A DNA stretch of 33,394 nucleotides from JAZKBN01 sp040388605 (GCA_040388605.1 JAZKBN010000035.1:1-33394), one strand, 5' to 3'. Counted from the stretch's first letter, positions 1 to 8,375 are shown. Translations and numbers: made by a program. The notes: generated from the letters alone by a model not told the origin.

Positions 1-519
1 GCTGCGCGACATGCAATTTTCCGGTGAGGAGATCAATGCTGCATCGCATCTTGACAGGATAAAGGCCCCCTTACCGAGCTGCTGCATACCCTGCAAAAAG
101 CCAACAAAGCCTACCCGAAGCCGCATCCCCTTCTGTTAAAAATTGCTCCTGATCTCACTATTTCCCAACTTGACGATATTATAGCCATTGTTGCTGAAAC
201 AGGCATAGCCGGAGTAATTGCAGGCAATACAACGCTGGGCCGCAGCAATTTAAAAACTTCGGAAGGCGATGTTGAGGCCATAGGTGCCGGTGGCCTGAGC
301 GGTGCACCCCTCACTTTAAGAGCTGTTGATATGGTTCATTACCTGCATACTAAATCAGGCGGGGCATTTCCCATAATCGGGGTAGGCGGTATTATGAAGC
401 CTGCCGATGCCAAAGCCATGTTTGATGCCGGCGCCCGCCTGGTGCAGCTTTACACCGGCTTTATTTATGAAGGTCCGGGCTTGGTTAAAGGCATTAACCT
501 GCTGCTTTCAGAAGGCTGA
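1..519 (+). CDS. pyrD: Dihydroorotate dehydrogenase (quinone), C-terminal part, with apparent frameshift
   Basis: This is the 3' end of class 2 dihydroorotate dehydrogenase, the FMN enzyme that oxidises dihydroorotate to orotate in pyrimidine synthesis and passes electrons to the quinone pool. From about base 55 the frame reads QDKGPLTELL, then LLKIAPDL, NTTLGR, GAGGLSGAPL, GVGGI and LVQLYTGFIYEGP, which are the typical FMN- and phosphate-binding motifs of the C-terminal half. Bases 2-15 read LRDMQ in a different frame, which is the residue run expected just before DKGPL. About 41 nt (16-56) separate the two parts and shift the frame. The gene is cut by the window edge, so it is either a partial gene with an assembly error at a contig end or a damaged gene. 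The family call is firm; intactness is not. Confidence 0.85.
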
Positions 520-579
520 AAACACCGTCATTCATAGGTTTACCTGGCCTTAGCCCAATTATTCCCGGTTGAAATTGAC

Positions 580-636
580 ACTAAAAAGCAAATCCCCTGT
601 TTCAGCACCTTTGTAAAAAGGTTATGAAACAGGGAT
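580..636 (-). terminator. Stem-loop terminator after the TerC gene
   Basis: Bases 591-604 (AATCCCCTGTTTCA) pair with 624-636 (TGAAACAGGGATT), with one bulge and a loop of about 19 nt. Read on the minus strand, the stem is followed by a T-rich run (TTTGCTTTTTAG) at 580-592. It lies downstream of the minus-strand TerC gene and may also stop pyrD transcripts from the other side. The large loop lowers confidence. Confidence 0.45.
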
Positions 637-716
637 TGTATTTACAGGGAATTGTATGCCCCTTAATTAGCTGCCCTAAACAGTTTAAAGGCTTAGCATT
701 TGGCTGAATATGCTGT

Positions 717-1640
717 TTAAGCCGAAGTCAAATCGCGGGCGCTTAATTCAGTCTTTTTTTTTTCTTCAGATTCCTCTTCAGCATCTCCGCCTATATGGCG
801 TTTAGGGAAGTTAAAGGCTAAAGAAGATAATATGGGCAGCATGAATATGCAAACGGTAAGCAGGCTTACATACAGGTCTCCTTCATGCCCGTTAATAAAG
901 TTACATACCCCGGCCGATGGCTTAAAGGCATAACCGAAAGCCTCGAAAAGCGGCTCAGCATCGCAGGCATAGCTGAAAATAAGCTTGGTGCCCAGCAGGC
1001 CGATTACTACGAATGCAATAGCTTCAAGGAACGGAAAAATCTCCATCAGCTTTACAAAGGCCTGCGCAACAAAGCGCATGCTGAGTATGCCTATGAACAC
1101 GCCTACGCAGATAAGCAGCAGGCTGTCGGTAAAAGCTACGGCGGCAAAAACGTTATCTATGCTAAAGGCCAGGTCCATAACCTCAACCATTACAACAGTG
1201 CTCCAGAATTGGCCCAGCAGGCCTATTTTATGGTTAAAGAACCGGGTTATAGGAGCAAAAAACCACCTGATAGCATCCTGCACCGGGTGCACAAGGTAGC
1301 GAACGAGCTTGTTTAGCGTATCATCATCGGGGCTTGGGGTAGCCTTGGTACGGAAATAATCTATGCAAAGCCAAAGCAGGTACAAGCCGCCTATTACTTT
1401 AAGCCATAATATTTTTATGAGGTAAGAGGCCAGCAGCAAGCATAATCCCCTGAAAAAGTAAGCGCCGAAAATACCGTATTTAAGGGCTTTATTGCGCTGT
1501 TTGCCGGGCAGGTCCATAACCATGGTGGCAAGCACGGCGGCGTTATCTACCGAAAGTAAGCTTTCAATAATAACCAGGTTAAGCACTACCAGGCCGGCAG
1601 ATTTAAGGTCGCCACCTAACAGACTTTTAATTATTTCCAT
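717..1640 (-). CDS. TerC family integral membrane protein
   Basis: A 307-aa polytopic inner-membrane protein of the TerC family, whose members are linked to tellurite resistance, Mn/metal-ion export and pH-dependent ion handling. The two diagnostic acidic motifs of the duplicated half-units are present: ESLLSVDNA at residues 26-34 and EVMDLAFSIDN at 153-163. Their Glu/Asp residues in membrane segments are thought to coordinate the ion. About eight hydrophobic segments are visible, with a hydrophilic stretch at about 98-112 and an acidic/lysine-rich C-terminal tail (EEESEEKKK) in the cytoplasm. The start is directly preceded by a short leader with a TAnnTTTG element at 1662-1669. It stands alone, convergent with pyrD. 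The substrate cannot be told from sequence. Confidence 0.9.
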   Translation of the reverse strand: MEIIKSLLGGDLKSAGLVVLNLVIIESLLSVDNAAVLATMVMDLPGKQRNKALKYGIFGAYFFRGLCLLLASYLIKILWLKVIGGLYLLWLCIDYFRTKATPSPDDDTLNKLVRYLVHPVQDAIRWFFAPITRFFNHKIGLLGQFWSTVVMVEVMDLAFSIDNVFAAVAFTDSLLLICVGVFIGILSMRFVAQAFVKLMEIFPFLEAIAFVVIGLLGTKLIFSYACDAEPLFEAFGYAFKPSAGVCNFINGHEGDLYVSLLTVCIFMLPILSSLAFNFPKRHIGGDAEEESEEKKKTELSARDLTSA

Positions 1641-1951
1641 CGCGGGTTAATATCAGTGTTGCAAAAATAAAAGATTGGCCGGTTGAATAATACTGTTCAT
1701 GAACAAAGCCTGAACTGCTGCCGCAGCTCAGAAAAGGGGCTTAATCATGCCAATATTAACATTTGCAGCCTCAAACAAATTATTTAATAACCCGTTCGCG
1801 GCTACCGAACAGCAGGTTACCCATGCCTATTCTCTTCAAAAGTAGCAATCAATTTTGTAAGGACCAAAAACGCCGGCGGGCGGGGTTCCAAGGTATATAA
1901 TTAAGCAGGTACATACCTGCATTAATCCTGTTTTAACAACATGGTTAAAAT
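1641..1951. other. Intergenic region between TerC and DUF4412 genes
   Basis: A 311-base stretch without a credible ORF. It holds the TerC promoter element near its left end and an imperfect nested hairpin at 1788-1819, in which TAACC and GTTCG pair with CGAAC and GGTTA. The hairpin has no T-run on either strand, so it is not an obvious terminator. Nothing else was recognised. Confidence 0.5.
1662..1669 (-). promoter_or_regulatory. Bacteroidota -7 promoter element for the TerC gene
   Basis: The minus strand reads TATTTTTG, an exact match to TAnnTTTG, 22 bases upstream of the TerC ATG. No clear TTG -33 element is seen at the usual spacing. Confidence 0.4.
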
Positions 1952-2701
1952 TCAGTTCCCCATGCCGGGCAGGCCGGGTACCTGCAGCATGCCTCCGCCG
2001 GGTTTGTAGGGCTTAACCTCGTATCCTTTTGGTATTACGAATTCTGCTGCTTCAAGGGTTTTCTTAAGTACCTCCTTAGCCTGCATGGTTATGGTGAACA
2101 TCATAATGTTCATCTCAATTTTTAGCGGGAAACCCTCTGAGCCCGTTGCGCTGAACATGCTTAGGCCCTGTACATCAGGCACATCTGCTACCATTTCATC
2201 ACTGGTCCATACCGCGCCGGTAATTTTCATGCCCGATGCCTTATCTAAAACCTCTATCAGGCTCTTTTTGCATTTATAGCCGGCAATCTCCTCGGTTTCG
2301 GTAGTTGGCGTAACCTTGGGCGCGTCAGGATCGCCTTTTTTCTTAGGGTCTTTGTTCAGCGCTTTTGAATCGAATTGGTATGCCACCTTGCTGTCGGCAT
2401 CAAGCGAGAATATTTCCTTTTTTTGACCTTTGCCTTCGCGTACCAACATGTCTTTTACCATGCCGCGGTCCATGGCAACGCGCACATCGCCTTCTTTGAA
2501 TTTATACTCAATATTGCCGGGCAGCATGTTCGCAAACATCTCGGAGTTTGCACCGCTGATGCTCAGCTTCATATTCACTATGCCCTCGAAATTCTTTACA
2601 GGCTTTCCTTTTTTGCCTTGTGCCCATGCGGGCATTACTGCAAATAATAAAAAGGCTACAGTTGAAAGGCGTAAAAGGCGAAGAAAACTCTTGATATTCA
2701 T
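1952..2701 (-). CDS. DUF4412 domain exported protein
   Basis: A secreted or periplasmic protein of the DUF4412 type, common in Bacteroidota and without known function. I chose the ATG at 2701 (MNIKSFLRLLRL), giving 249 aa, because it begins a standard signal peptide with a hydrophobic core and cleavage after PAWA; a longer reading from 2731 adds ten residues that would precede the signal. After the signal comes a basic linker (QGKKGKPVKNFEG), then alternating beta-rich segments with the family pattern 'I.G..CKK......W.S.E' (IAGYKCKKSLIEV, AVWTSDEM). The tail is rich in Pro, Gly and Met. It has its own promoter element at 2799-2806. It could act in envelope stress or lipid binding, but nothing here shows that. 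Confidence 0.8.
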   Translation of the reverse strand: MNIKSFLRLLRLSTVAFLLFAVMPAWAQGKKGKPVKNFEGIVNMKLSISGANSEMFANMLPGNIEYKFKEGDVRVAMDRGMVKDMLVREGKGQKKEIFSLDADSKVAYQFDSKALNKDPKKKGDPDAPKVTPTTETEEIAGYKCKKSLIEVLDKASGMKITGAVWTSDEMVADVPDVQGLSMFSATGSEGFPLKIEMNIMMFTITMQAKEVLKKTLEAAEFVIPKGYEVKPYKPGGGMLQVPGLPGMGN

Positions 2702-2798
2702 AAGGTTATTTGGCCGCTGATATATCGGCATTCAGGGGTATTAACGGCTGCAGCTTTAATTAAGTATGAATAACGAATTGCAGGGCAGCAGCACACTG

Positions 2799-2806
2799 CA
2801 AATATA
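2799..2806 (-). promoter_or_regulatory. Bacteroidota -7 promoter element for the DUF4412 gene
   Basis: The minus strand reads TATATTTGCA, an exact TAnnTTTG match, about 98 bases upstream of the chosen ATG at 2701. No -33 TTG is obvious. Confidence 0.45.
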
Positions 2807-2906
2807 ATTGTATATACTTTGCCTGCCTATTTACAATGGGTTGTGAGGTTATGGTAAATTAAGAACGGGCACAATTCACAACTGTTCGGGAAACTGTATT
2901 TTGTTA

Positions 2907-3479
2907 TTAAATACAGGCGGCATTCCCTGTCAAAAAAGAATCAACCGCATCAATTGCTGCCTGTAAACGGGCATTACCGGTACCGCTTATTTTTACGAAC
3001 CTGAAACCGAAATCGGTAAGCAGGCGGTGATACCAATCATAAAAAAAAGTTCTCAGGTGCGGATGCTCGCGCAGCTCATCATAAGCCCAGGGCAAATCTA
3101 TATCGCAAAGCAGGGTAAGGGCGTAATGCCGATTGGCAATATTACTGTCAATAAAAAGATCAGGTTCATTAAAGGCATTTTCTGTCCACACCTTGCAAAC
3201 GAGCAGGTTGGTATCGCAGAAGAGCAGTTTGGGAGATGAAGCTAAACTGCGGTCTTCTGCTGCCAGCTGGCCTTTGGCAATTGCCGTAATATCTTCCCGC
3301 TGAATTTCAGCAGGGTTGTAGTTACGGCCGTCGAACTTTTGCTCAATGTATTCGCGTGCATATTCAGGCACCCATGGGCTGTGGTAATGCTTAGCCAAAC
3401 CTTCGCTCAACATGCTTTTCCCTGTAGACTCAGGGCCCACAATGGCAATTTTAAGCGTTTGGGGAATCGGCTCAGGCAT
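2907..3479 (-). CDS. NadR-like P-loop nucleoside kinase (AAA_28 ATPase)
   Basis: A 190-aa P-loop protein resembling the C-terminal ribosylnicotinamide kinase domain of NadR, which phosphorylates nicotinamide riboside to NMN in NAD salvage. Walker A is GPESTGKS (residues 15-22) and the Walker B-like strand is LLFCDT (D89). The WVPEYAREYI segment after Walker A is typical of this group, and the following CDIDLPWAYDELREH is the usual NadR-kinase lid/substrate region. The adenylyltransferase and HTH domains of enterobacterial NadR are absent, as in many Bacteroidota stand-alone versions. It lies 41 nt downstream of ribE in the same direction with no promoter between them, so it is probably co-transcribed. 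The kinase fold is certain; the substrate is inferred. Confidence 0.85.
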   Translation of the reverse strand: MPEPIPQTLKIAIVGPESTGKSMLSEGLAKHYHSPWVPEYAREYIEQKFDGRNYNPAEIQREDITAIAKGQLAAEDRSLASSPKLLFCDTNLLVCKVWTENAFNEPDLFIDSNIANRHYALTLLCDIDLPWAYDELREHPHLRTFFYDWYHRLLTDFGFRFVKISGTGNARLQAAIDAVDSFLTGNAACI

Positions 3480-3520
3480 TTTATTTAGGTTGCTGCGCTT
3501 TTCTGCAAAAAGTTCTGAAT

Positions 3521-4114
3521 TTATGCCTGCCTAACCTCCATCATTCGGGCAACATACTTTCCTATAATATCATACTCAATATTCACCGAATCGCCGGCCT
3601 GCAGGCTGCCGAAAGTGGTATGGGCATGCGTATAAGGTATAATTGCCACCCTGAAGCTGACAAGGCTTACATTAAATACCGTAAGGCTCACCCCGTTCAG
3701 GCAAACCGATCCTTTTTCGGTGAGCAAATGCGCCGCACCGGCCGGTATGGCAAAATCATAGAGCCAAGAGCCGTCCAGGGCTTCAGTATAAATACATTGG
3801 GTAACAGCATCGGTATGGCCCTGCACTATATGGCCGTCCAGGCGACCTGTTGGGAGCATGCAGCGTTCAAGGTTTACCGTATGGCCCGGCAGCAAATGCC
3901 CGAGGCTTGTTTTCTCAAGGGTTTCGGCAATGGCGGTAACCGTATGAGTACCATCGGAGAGCGAGGTGACCGTAAGGCAGACACCGTTATGGCTTATGCT
4001 TTGGTCAATTTTCAGCTCGGCAGATATTGGCGAGCGCACAACAAAAGTACGGTTGCCGCCCTCCTGCCTCACCACATCTATTGTACCCAGCGCTTCAATT
4101 ATTCCGGTGAACAT
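3521..4114 (-). CDS. ribE: Riboflavin synthase, alpha subunit
   Basis: Riboflavin synthase joins two 6,7-dimethyl-8-ribityllumazine molecules to give riboflavin and a pyrimidinedione. The 197-aa protein shows the expected tandem lumazine-binding repeats. The first starts with the signature MFTGIIEALG and carries SHNGVCLTV; the second begins near GHIVQGHTDAV and carries CLNGVSLTV. Length and start are standard for the family. It sits between dxr (119 nt upstream) and the NadR-like kinase (41 nt downstream), all in one direction, making a small cofactor/isoprenoid group. No FMN riboswitch was seen in the 119-nt upstream gap. The gene is called ribE in most systems and ribC in some E. coli literature. 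Confidence 0.95.
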   Translation of the reverse strand: MFTGIIEALGTIDVVRQEGGNRTFVVRSPISAELKIDQSISHNGVCLTVTSLSDGTHTVTAIAETLEKTSLGHLLPGHTVNLERCMLPTGRLDGHIVQGHTDAVTQCIYTEALDGSWLYDFAIPAGAAHLLTEKGSVCLNGVSLTVFNVSLVSFRVAIIPYTHAHTTFGSLQAGDSVNIEYDIIGKYVARMMEVRQA

Positions 4115-4233
4115 GTTATGCTTTTAATATATGTAACTAACCCAGGGACTGCCCAAAAGGTTCTGTGCGGGTAATCCCGGAGGCTTTTAAAGTCCGGTTT
4201 CTTATTTCTGCAAGGTTGAAAGGCTATACCCTG

Positions 4234-5406
4234 CTATTGAGCCTTTAAAGTCAAAAGGTCTTTGGCGCGTAAAACCGTCTGCTCATGGGTGGCAATGTAA
4301 TCTTCCAGGCCGGGTTCGGCAATAAAAGTCATCTTATCGAGGCAGTCGTTAATAAGCTCGGGTATCTGCAAAAAGCCGATACGCTCTTTCAGGAAGGCAG
4401 CCACGGCCACTTCGTTGGCTGCATTCAATACAGCGCAGGCATTGCCGCCCATAGCCATGGCCTTGTATGCCAGGGGCAGGCATGGGAAGTTTTCGGTATC
4501 GGGCGCTTCAAAGGTAAATTGGGCGTAATCAGAGAAGCTGAAACGGGGGTAGGCCGAAGGAACCCGTGCAGGGTAGCCCAGCGCATATTGTATGGGCAGG
4601 CGCATATCTGGCAGGCCAAGCTGCGCTTTCAGGCTGCCGTCTTCAAACTGCACCAATGAGTGTATTATGCTCTGTGGGTGCACAACGGCCTCAATCTGAT
4701 CTGGCCTGAGGTTGAAGAGCCATTTGGCTTCAATAACTTCAAGGCCCTTATTCATGAGCGTTGCGCTGTCGATGGTAATTTTTGCGCCCATATCCCAATT
4801 GGGATGCTTCAGGGCTTGTGCCGGTGTAACTTCCGAAAGAAAAGCCCTGTTCCTGCCCCTGAACGGCCCGCCCGATGCTGTCAGAATTATTTTCTCAATC
4901 GGGTTATGCCATTCGCCGGCAAGGCATTGGAAAATAGCGCTGTGCTCAGAATCTACAGGATAAATATTTACATTTTTAGCGGCTGCCCTTGCGGTTACCA
5001 GTTTACCTGCCACCACCAACGTTTCCTTATTGGCCAGGGCAATGGGAATGCCCGCATCTATGGCTTTCAGGGTTGGCAGCAGGCCGGCATAGCCCACAAG
5101 GGCGGTAAGCACCATATCAACCTGCCCGGTTTCAACGGCAGAAGCCACAGATTTCTCGCCGCTGTACACCTTAATATCAAGCGGATCGAGGGCGGCAAAA
5201 ACTTTGTCGTACAGGTCTTCGCGGGCAATTACAACTGTATTGGGCCTGAATTTTACGGCCTGTTCTATCAGCAAATCGGCATTGCTGTGGGCGGTGAGCA
5301 CCTCGGCGCTGAAAAGGCCGGGATTGGCGGCTATTACATCAAGAGCCTGCACACCTATAGACCCGGTAGAACCGAGTATGGCAATGCGACGAATACTGTC
5401 AGACAT
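4234..5406 (-). CDS. dxr: 1-deoxy-D-xylulose 5-phosphate reductoisomerase
   Basis: This enzyme catalyses the first committed step of the MEP isoprenoid pathway, the NADPH-dependent rearrangement and reduction of DXP to MEP. I chose the ATG at 5406, giving MSDSIRRIAILGSTGSIG and 390 aa, the normal length. An in-frame extension to 5490 would add 28 residues with no family resemblance. Visible motifs are the GSTGSIG dinucleotide fold, ANKETLV, VDSEHSAIFQCL with the metal-binding Asp/Glu, TASGGPFR, HPNWDMGAKI, DSATLMNKGLE and VVHPQSIIHS. The C-terminal helical domain is complete. In many Bacteroidota the next gene is the RseP protease; here it is ribE, a different arrangement. Cytoplasmic enzyme. 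Confidence 0.97.
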   Translation of the reverse strand: MSDSIRRIAILGSTGSIGVQALDVIAANPGLFSAEVLTAHSNADLLIEQAVKFRPNTVVIAREDLYDKVFAALDPLDIKVYSGEKSVASAVETGQVDMVLTALVGYAGLLPTLKAIDAGIPIALANKETLVVAGKLVTARAAAKNVNIYPVDSEHSAIFQCLAGEWHNPIEKIILTASGGPFRGRNRAFLSEVTPAQALKHPNWDMGAKITIDSATLMNKGLEVIEAKWLFNLRPDQIEAVVHPQSIIHSLVQFEDGSLKAQLGLPDMRLPIQYALGYPARVPSAYPRFSFSDYAQFTFEAPDTENFPCLPLAYKAMAMGGNACAVLNAANEVAVAAFLKERIGFLQIPELINDCLDKMTFIAEPGLEDYIATHEQTVLRAKDLLTLKAQ

Positions 5407-5597
5407 GGAATATGTTTTCTTTGGGCCGGAAGTGTGGTTACAGCAGGTGTATTTATTGCTTTTTGCGGGCAACTTTCCCCACATGTACAATAATTTGCAG
5501 GCAAGGCAGCCGAAGTTTGCAATAAAGCCCGCAAAAATCGGCAGATTTTTCCGGAAGGCAAGCAGGCCTGCAAAACCATAATGCTATTTACGAAGGC

Positions 5598-6236
5598 TTA
5601 GCCCCCCTGGTTTTCTCCCGGCCTGAATTCTGCCGGCCTTTGCTCCTTCATGGCATCGGCCACAGACCTGCTGTGCGGACATTTACCAAGCTCATTTACA
5701 ATATTCCCATAGCTTTCGGCATCACGGTTTTGGCTCAGCTTCCAGGCTGCTTCTATGCTCTTAACAGTTAACTCTATGCCTATAATGCCGGGCAAATGGT
5801 CTTCAATCATATCGGCCGGAAGGCCGGCCAAAGAGTAGCCGGAATTTTCGTTTTCGAACTGCTTAATTTGAGCATCCAATATTTCAAGAAGGCGGGCATT
5901 GTTATGAATAAGCTTTACCTGCCCGCGAACGTGTACCGCCCTGTAATTATAAGTAGGCACATTCACATGGTTATACCATGTTGGCGATATATAAGCCGAA
6001 CCGCCCTGGAAAATCAGCAGTACATCGGGGTTGTCGGCAAGCGTTTGGGCAATGGGGTTATCAAAGGCGAAATGGGAAATCAGGAGACCCGGATCCTCAG
6101 GGCTTTGCAGAAAGGGTATGTGTACGGCTTCCGGTCCGAAATTACCGTTTACACACAGTATGCCGAAAGGATTAGCGGCAATAAATGCGGCTATGGCATC
6201 AGGGTCCTTTTGATTGTAGATTTCAGGAATAAACAT
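5598..6236 (-). CDS. PaiB-like FMN-binding protein
   Basis: A 212-aa protein of the PaiB/'FMN-binding negative transcriptional regulator' family, named after Bacillus PaiB, which represses sporulation and protease genes. It has a split-barrel flavin-binding fold. Family marks visible are the N-terminal MFIPEIY, AYISPTWY followed by VPTYNYRAVHVRG near the middle, and the terminal GIELTVKSIEAAWKLSQNR. No DNA-binding domain is evident, so 'regulator' is only a family label; an oxidoreductase or FMN-sensing role is equally possible. It lies 191 nt upstream of dxr in the same direction, and the linkage may be incidental. Confidence 0.9.
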   Translation of the reverse strand: MFIPEIYNQKDPDAIAAFIAANPFGILCVNGNFGPEAVHIPFLQSPEDPGLLISHFAFDNPIAQTLADNPDVLLIFQGGSAYISPTWYNHVNVPTYNYRAVHVRGQVKLIHNNARLLEILDAQIKQFENENSGYSLAGLPADMIEDHLPGIIGIELTVKSIEAAWKLSQNRDAESYGNIVNELGKCPHSRSVADAMKEQRPAEFRPGENQGG

Positions 6237-6352
6237 AAGGCCGGGAGAATGCCGGGAGAAAAGGCAATGCCGAAGGTAAGCATTTAAACGCCATTATGCC
6301 TGCACACACCCCGGCACGGTATTAATGAAAATCGCCTTCCAAAACCTGATAA

Positions 6353-6386
6353 CGCAAACAGGCGACCCTAAAGCCGCCTGTTATCA
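6353..6386 (-). terminator. Stem-loop terminator after the porin-like gene
   Basis: AACAGGCG (6357-6364) pairs with CGCCTGTT (6375-6382) around a 10-base loop, just downstream of the minus-strand barrel gene. The T-rich part after the stem is weak (TTTGCGTT), so this may be partly an mRNA-stabilising hairpin. Confidence 0.5.
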
Positions 6387-6431
6387 TATCATTTCTTTGT
6401 TGAAGGCTTCAAAAGCTTCAGAGAAAATTAT

Positions 6432-7748
6432 TTAGAAAGCCACCACTGCCTCAACCATTACCCCATCAAATTTCCCGCCTGAGCGAATATCTGAGGCAAG
6501 GAACTTGTTGTACTTTTGGCTTACGTACTCGGCTTTCAGCATAATGTTTTTTGTGGCGAACCAACCTACAGAGCCAACCATACGCTCTATACTTACATCA
6601 GCTGCATTCAGGGTAAGCTGCGATGTTACGGTATTGTAACGGCCGCCAACCCAGAAATTTTCGTTACGGGCAGTAAACCTGTAAATTAAATCAGCGGCGT
6701 ATTGGGTGGTGTTGCGTGTTGTGGCTTCGGCTACTTTACGGCCCTTTGCCATTTCATAAGTCCCGAAAAACTCGAGGCCATGGAATTTGATAAACGGGTT
6801 TACCATAAAGGTGGTAACCTCGCCGGCATAGCCGGGGTTAAACCTGCCCGAGAAAGGGTGGTCGGCGCTTGTTGCCGCCGTGTTTTCCATAGCGAAGAAA
6901 TAGCGTGAGCCGGTTCTGTCGCCGTTAAAAAGCGAATTGCTTGCTGCGCTCTTAACTTCATAAACCGAGCCTGTAAGCCTCACACGCAAATCTTTATTAA
7001 CCTGCTTGTCGTAGCCAATTTTGCCGTGGAAGGCAGGAGCATATTTATTTACCTTGCCTGTAGATGCGTTAATGGCTGTGGCCTGAATTACGGTTGGGTT
7101 CAATTGCCCGTTGGTAATACCCGCCATGGCTATAAAGCCGCCCTTCGGATGGAAATAAACTTCACCGCCAATTTCAGTGGCAAACTCATCCATTATATAG
7201 TTTTCAACAAAAGGGTTATAAATGGTATTGCCGCCGTCTGAGCGCCTGTAATGCTGGTCGCCGTAATCAAGCTCATAATCGCCCACTTTAATGGTAAAGT
7301 TTTTCATGATGCTGTCTATTGCAGCGCATTTCAGAAAGGGCAGCTTATCGAACTGGATGTAGCCGCCTTTTACCCAGGTTTCATTATGGTGCCTGCTTGA
7401 AAGGTATAAGGTAAGGTCCATACGAACCCCGTCGGCCAGCTGGACACCTACGTTCAGGTTGGCCATAGCCAGGTTAAATCCGTTGGAAAGCTTTGTCAGT
7501 TGGTTGGTATTTACCGCATTTACGTTTACTGCATTGGCGGTATTGTTTTGTGTAAGTCCCTGGAAATCCTGTGAGAAGTTCCCGCCGAGCCTTACCTTGA
7601 GGCCATCGAATTTAACGGTATCGGTTTTGGTTGTTTCAAAAACATTGAGGCCGTCTTTATTATTCCGGCGAAAATATTGCAGCTCAGGCTGTTGGGCCTT
7701 TGCAATGCCGCAGATGCAGCTTAATATAATTAACAATCTGAATTTCAT
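6432..7748 (-). CDS. Outer-membrane beta-barrel (porin-like) protein
   Basis: A 438-aa exported protein with a clear signal peptide (MKFRLLIILSCICGIAKAQ). After a short N-terminal linker the rest alternates hydrophobic and polar residues in many strands separated by Gly/Asn-rich turns, ending in the aromatic residue typical of outer-membrane barrels (VEAVVAF). Strand-like pieces include FTIKVGDYELDYGDQHY, NFWVGGRYNTV and IMLKAEYVSQKY. It resembles Bacteroidota proteins annotated as porin-like or outer-membrane beta-barrel. It follows a YceI gene by 39 nt in the same direction and is probably in the same operon. No substrate can be inferred; uptake of a small molecule or ion is plausible. Confidence 0.75.
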   Translation of the reverse strand: MKFRLLIILSCICGIAKAQQPELQYFRRNNKDGLNVFETTKTDTVKFDGLKVRLGGNFSQDFQGLTQNNTANAVNVNAVNTNQLTKLSNGFNLAMANLNVGVQLADGVRMDLTLYLSSRHHNETWVKGGYIQFDKLPFLKCAAIDSIMKNFTIKVGDYELDYGDQHYRRSDGGNTIYNPFVENYIMDEFATEIGGEVYFHPKGGFIAMAGITNGQLNPTVIQATAINASTGKVNKYAPAFHGKIGYDKQVNKDLRVRLTGSVYEVKSAASNSLFNGDRTGSRYFFAMENTAATSADHPFSGRFNPGYAGEVTTFMVNPFIKFHGLEFFGTYEMAKGRKVAEATTRNTTQYAADLIYRFTARNENFWVGGRYNTVTSQLTLNAADVSIERMVGSVGWFATKNIMLKAEYVSQKYNKFLASDIRSGGKFDGVMVEAVVAF

Positions 7749-7787
7749 AGCTTTATAGGTTGAACTGTTTGTTTGTTTTAAGAAGGT

Positions 7788-8375
7788 TTACTTTTTGTAA
7801 ACCATGTTGAAATCAAGCGTTATATCATCGCCGGTTTTCATAACGCCGGCCATAAACGAAGGCGGCTTAACATTGTAATCGGTCATTTTAAGACTTTTAG
7901 AACCTTTGCAGGTAATACCGGCATCGGGGTTAACGGTGCATAAAACATCCATGGCAATGCCCTTTGTTACGCCGGCAATGGTGAGCCATCCCTGTGTTTT
8001 TACCAGGTAATTACCGGCCGGCTGCTGCACTACGGCAGAGGAGCTTAGTGTGTACACAATATCGCGATACGTGCCTGTTTTCAGGGCTTTGTAGGCGTTG
8101 TTATCAAGGGCGGTTTCATCGCTTTTCAGATCAAGCACATGCAGGCAGAACGACAGTGCCGAAATGGAAACCAGCTGCTTTGCATTTTCAGGCTTAAAGC
8201 CGAATTTGGCATCGCCGGTAAAAGATTTGGCATTCATATCCCAATCATGAAAGGTTGATGTGCCTGAAAGCTTCATACCTATAGGCGAGGCCTTATCTAT
8301 TTTGTAAACGGCCTGCGCATGCAGGTTGCCGAACGCCAGGGCGGAAAGCAGGGTTAAGAGAGCGATTTTGTTCAT
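7788..8375 (-). CDS. YceI family periplasmic lipid-binding protein
   Basis: A 195-aa exported protein of the YceI family, lipocalin-like barrels that bind isoprenoid or amphiphilic ligands in the periplasm. The signal peptide ends at LHAQ. Family motifs are YKIDKASPIGMKLSGTSTFHDW near the N-terminus (the conserved 'S...H.W' region), a central IVYTLSS strand, GWLTIAGVTKGIAMDV (the 'G.LTI.G.T..V' motif) and the terminal DDITLDFNMVYKK. It lies directly upstream of the porin-like gene (39 nt) and downstream of an AraC-type regulator in the same direction. A near-match promoter (CAATTTTG on the minus strand) lies about 110 bases upstream. Ligand unknown. Confidence 0.9.
   Translation of the reverse strand: MNKIALLTLLSALAFGNLHAQAVYKIDKASPIGMKLSGTSTFHDWDMNAKSFTGDAKFGFKPENAKQLVSISALSFCLHVLDLKSDETALDNNAYKALKTGTYRDIVYTLSSSAVVQQPAGNYLVKTQGWLTIAGVTKGIAMDVLCTVNPDAGITCKGSKSLKMTDYNVKPPSFMAGVMKTGDDITLDFNMVYKK

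Noticed and set aside
885..1316. 143-codon plus-strand ORF opposite the TerC gene
   Set aside because: It lies wholly antisense to a well-supported TerC gene, with no family resemblance, signal or start context.
4115..4233. FMN riboswitch upstream of riboflavin synthase
   Set aside because: The gap is only 119 bases and lacks the conserved stems of an RFN element.
4660..5493. 277-codon plus-strand ORF opposite dxr
   Set aside because: It is antisense to a complete dxr with all family motifs; its composition (many Cys, His, Gly, Asn) is that of a shadow frame.
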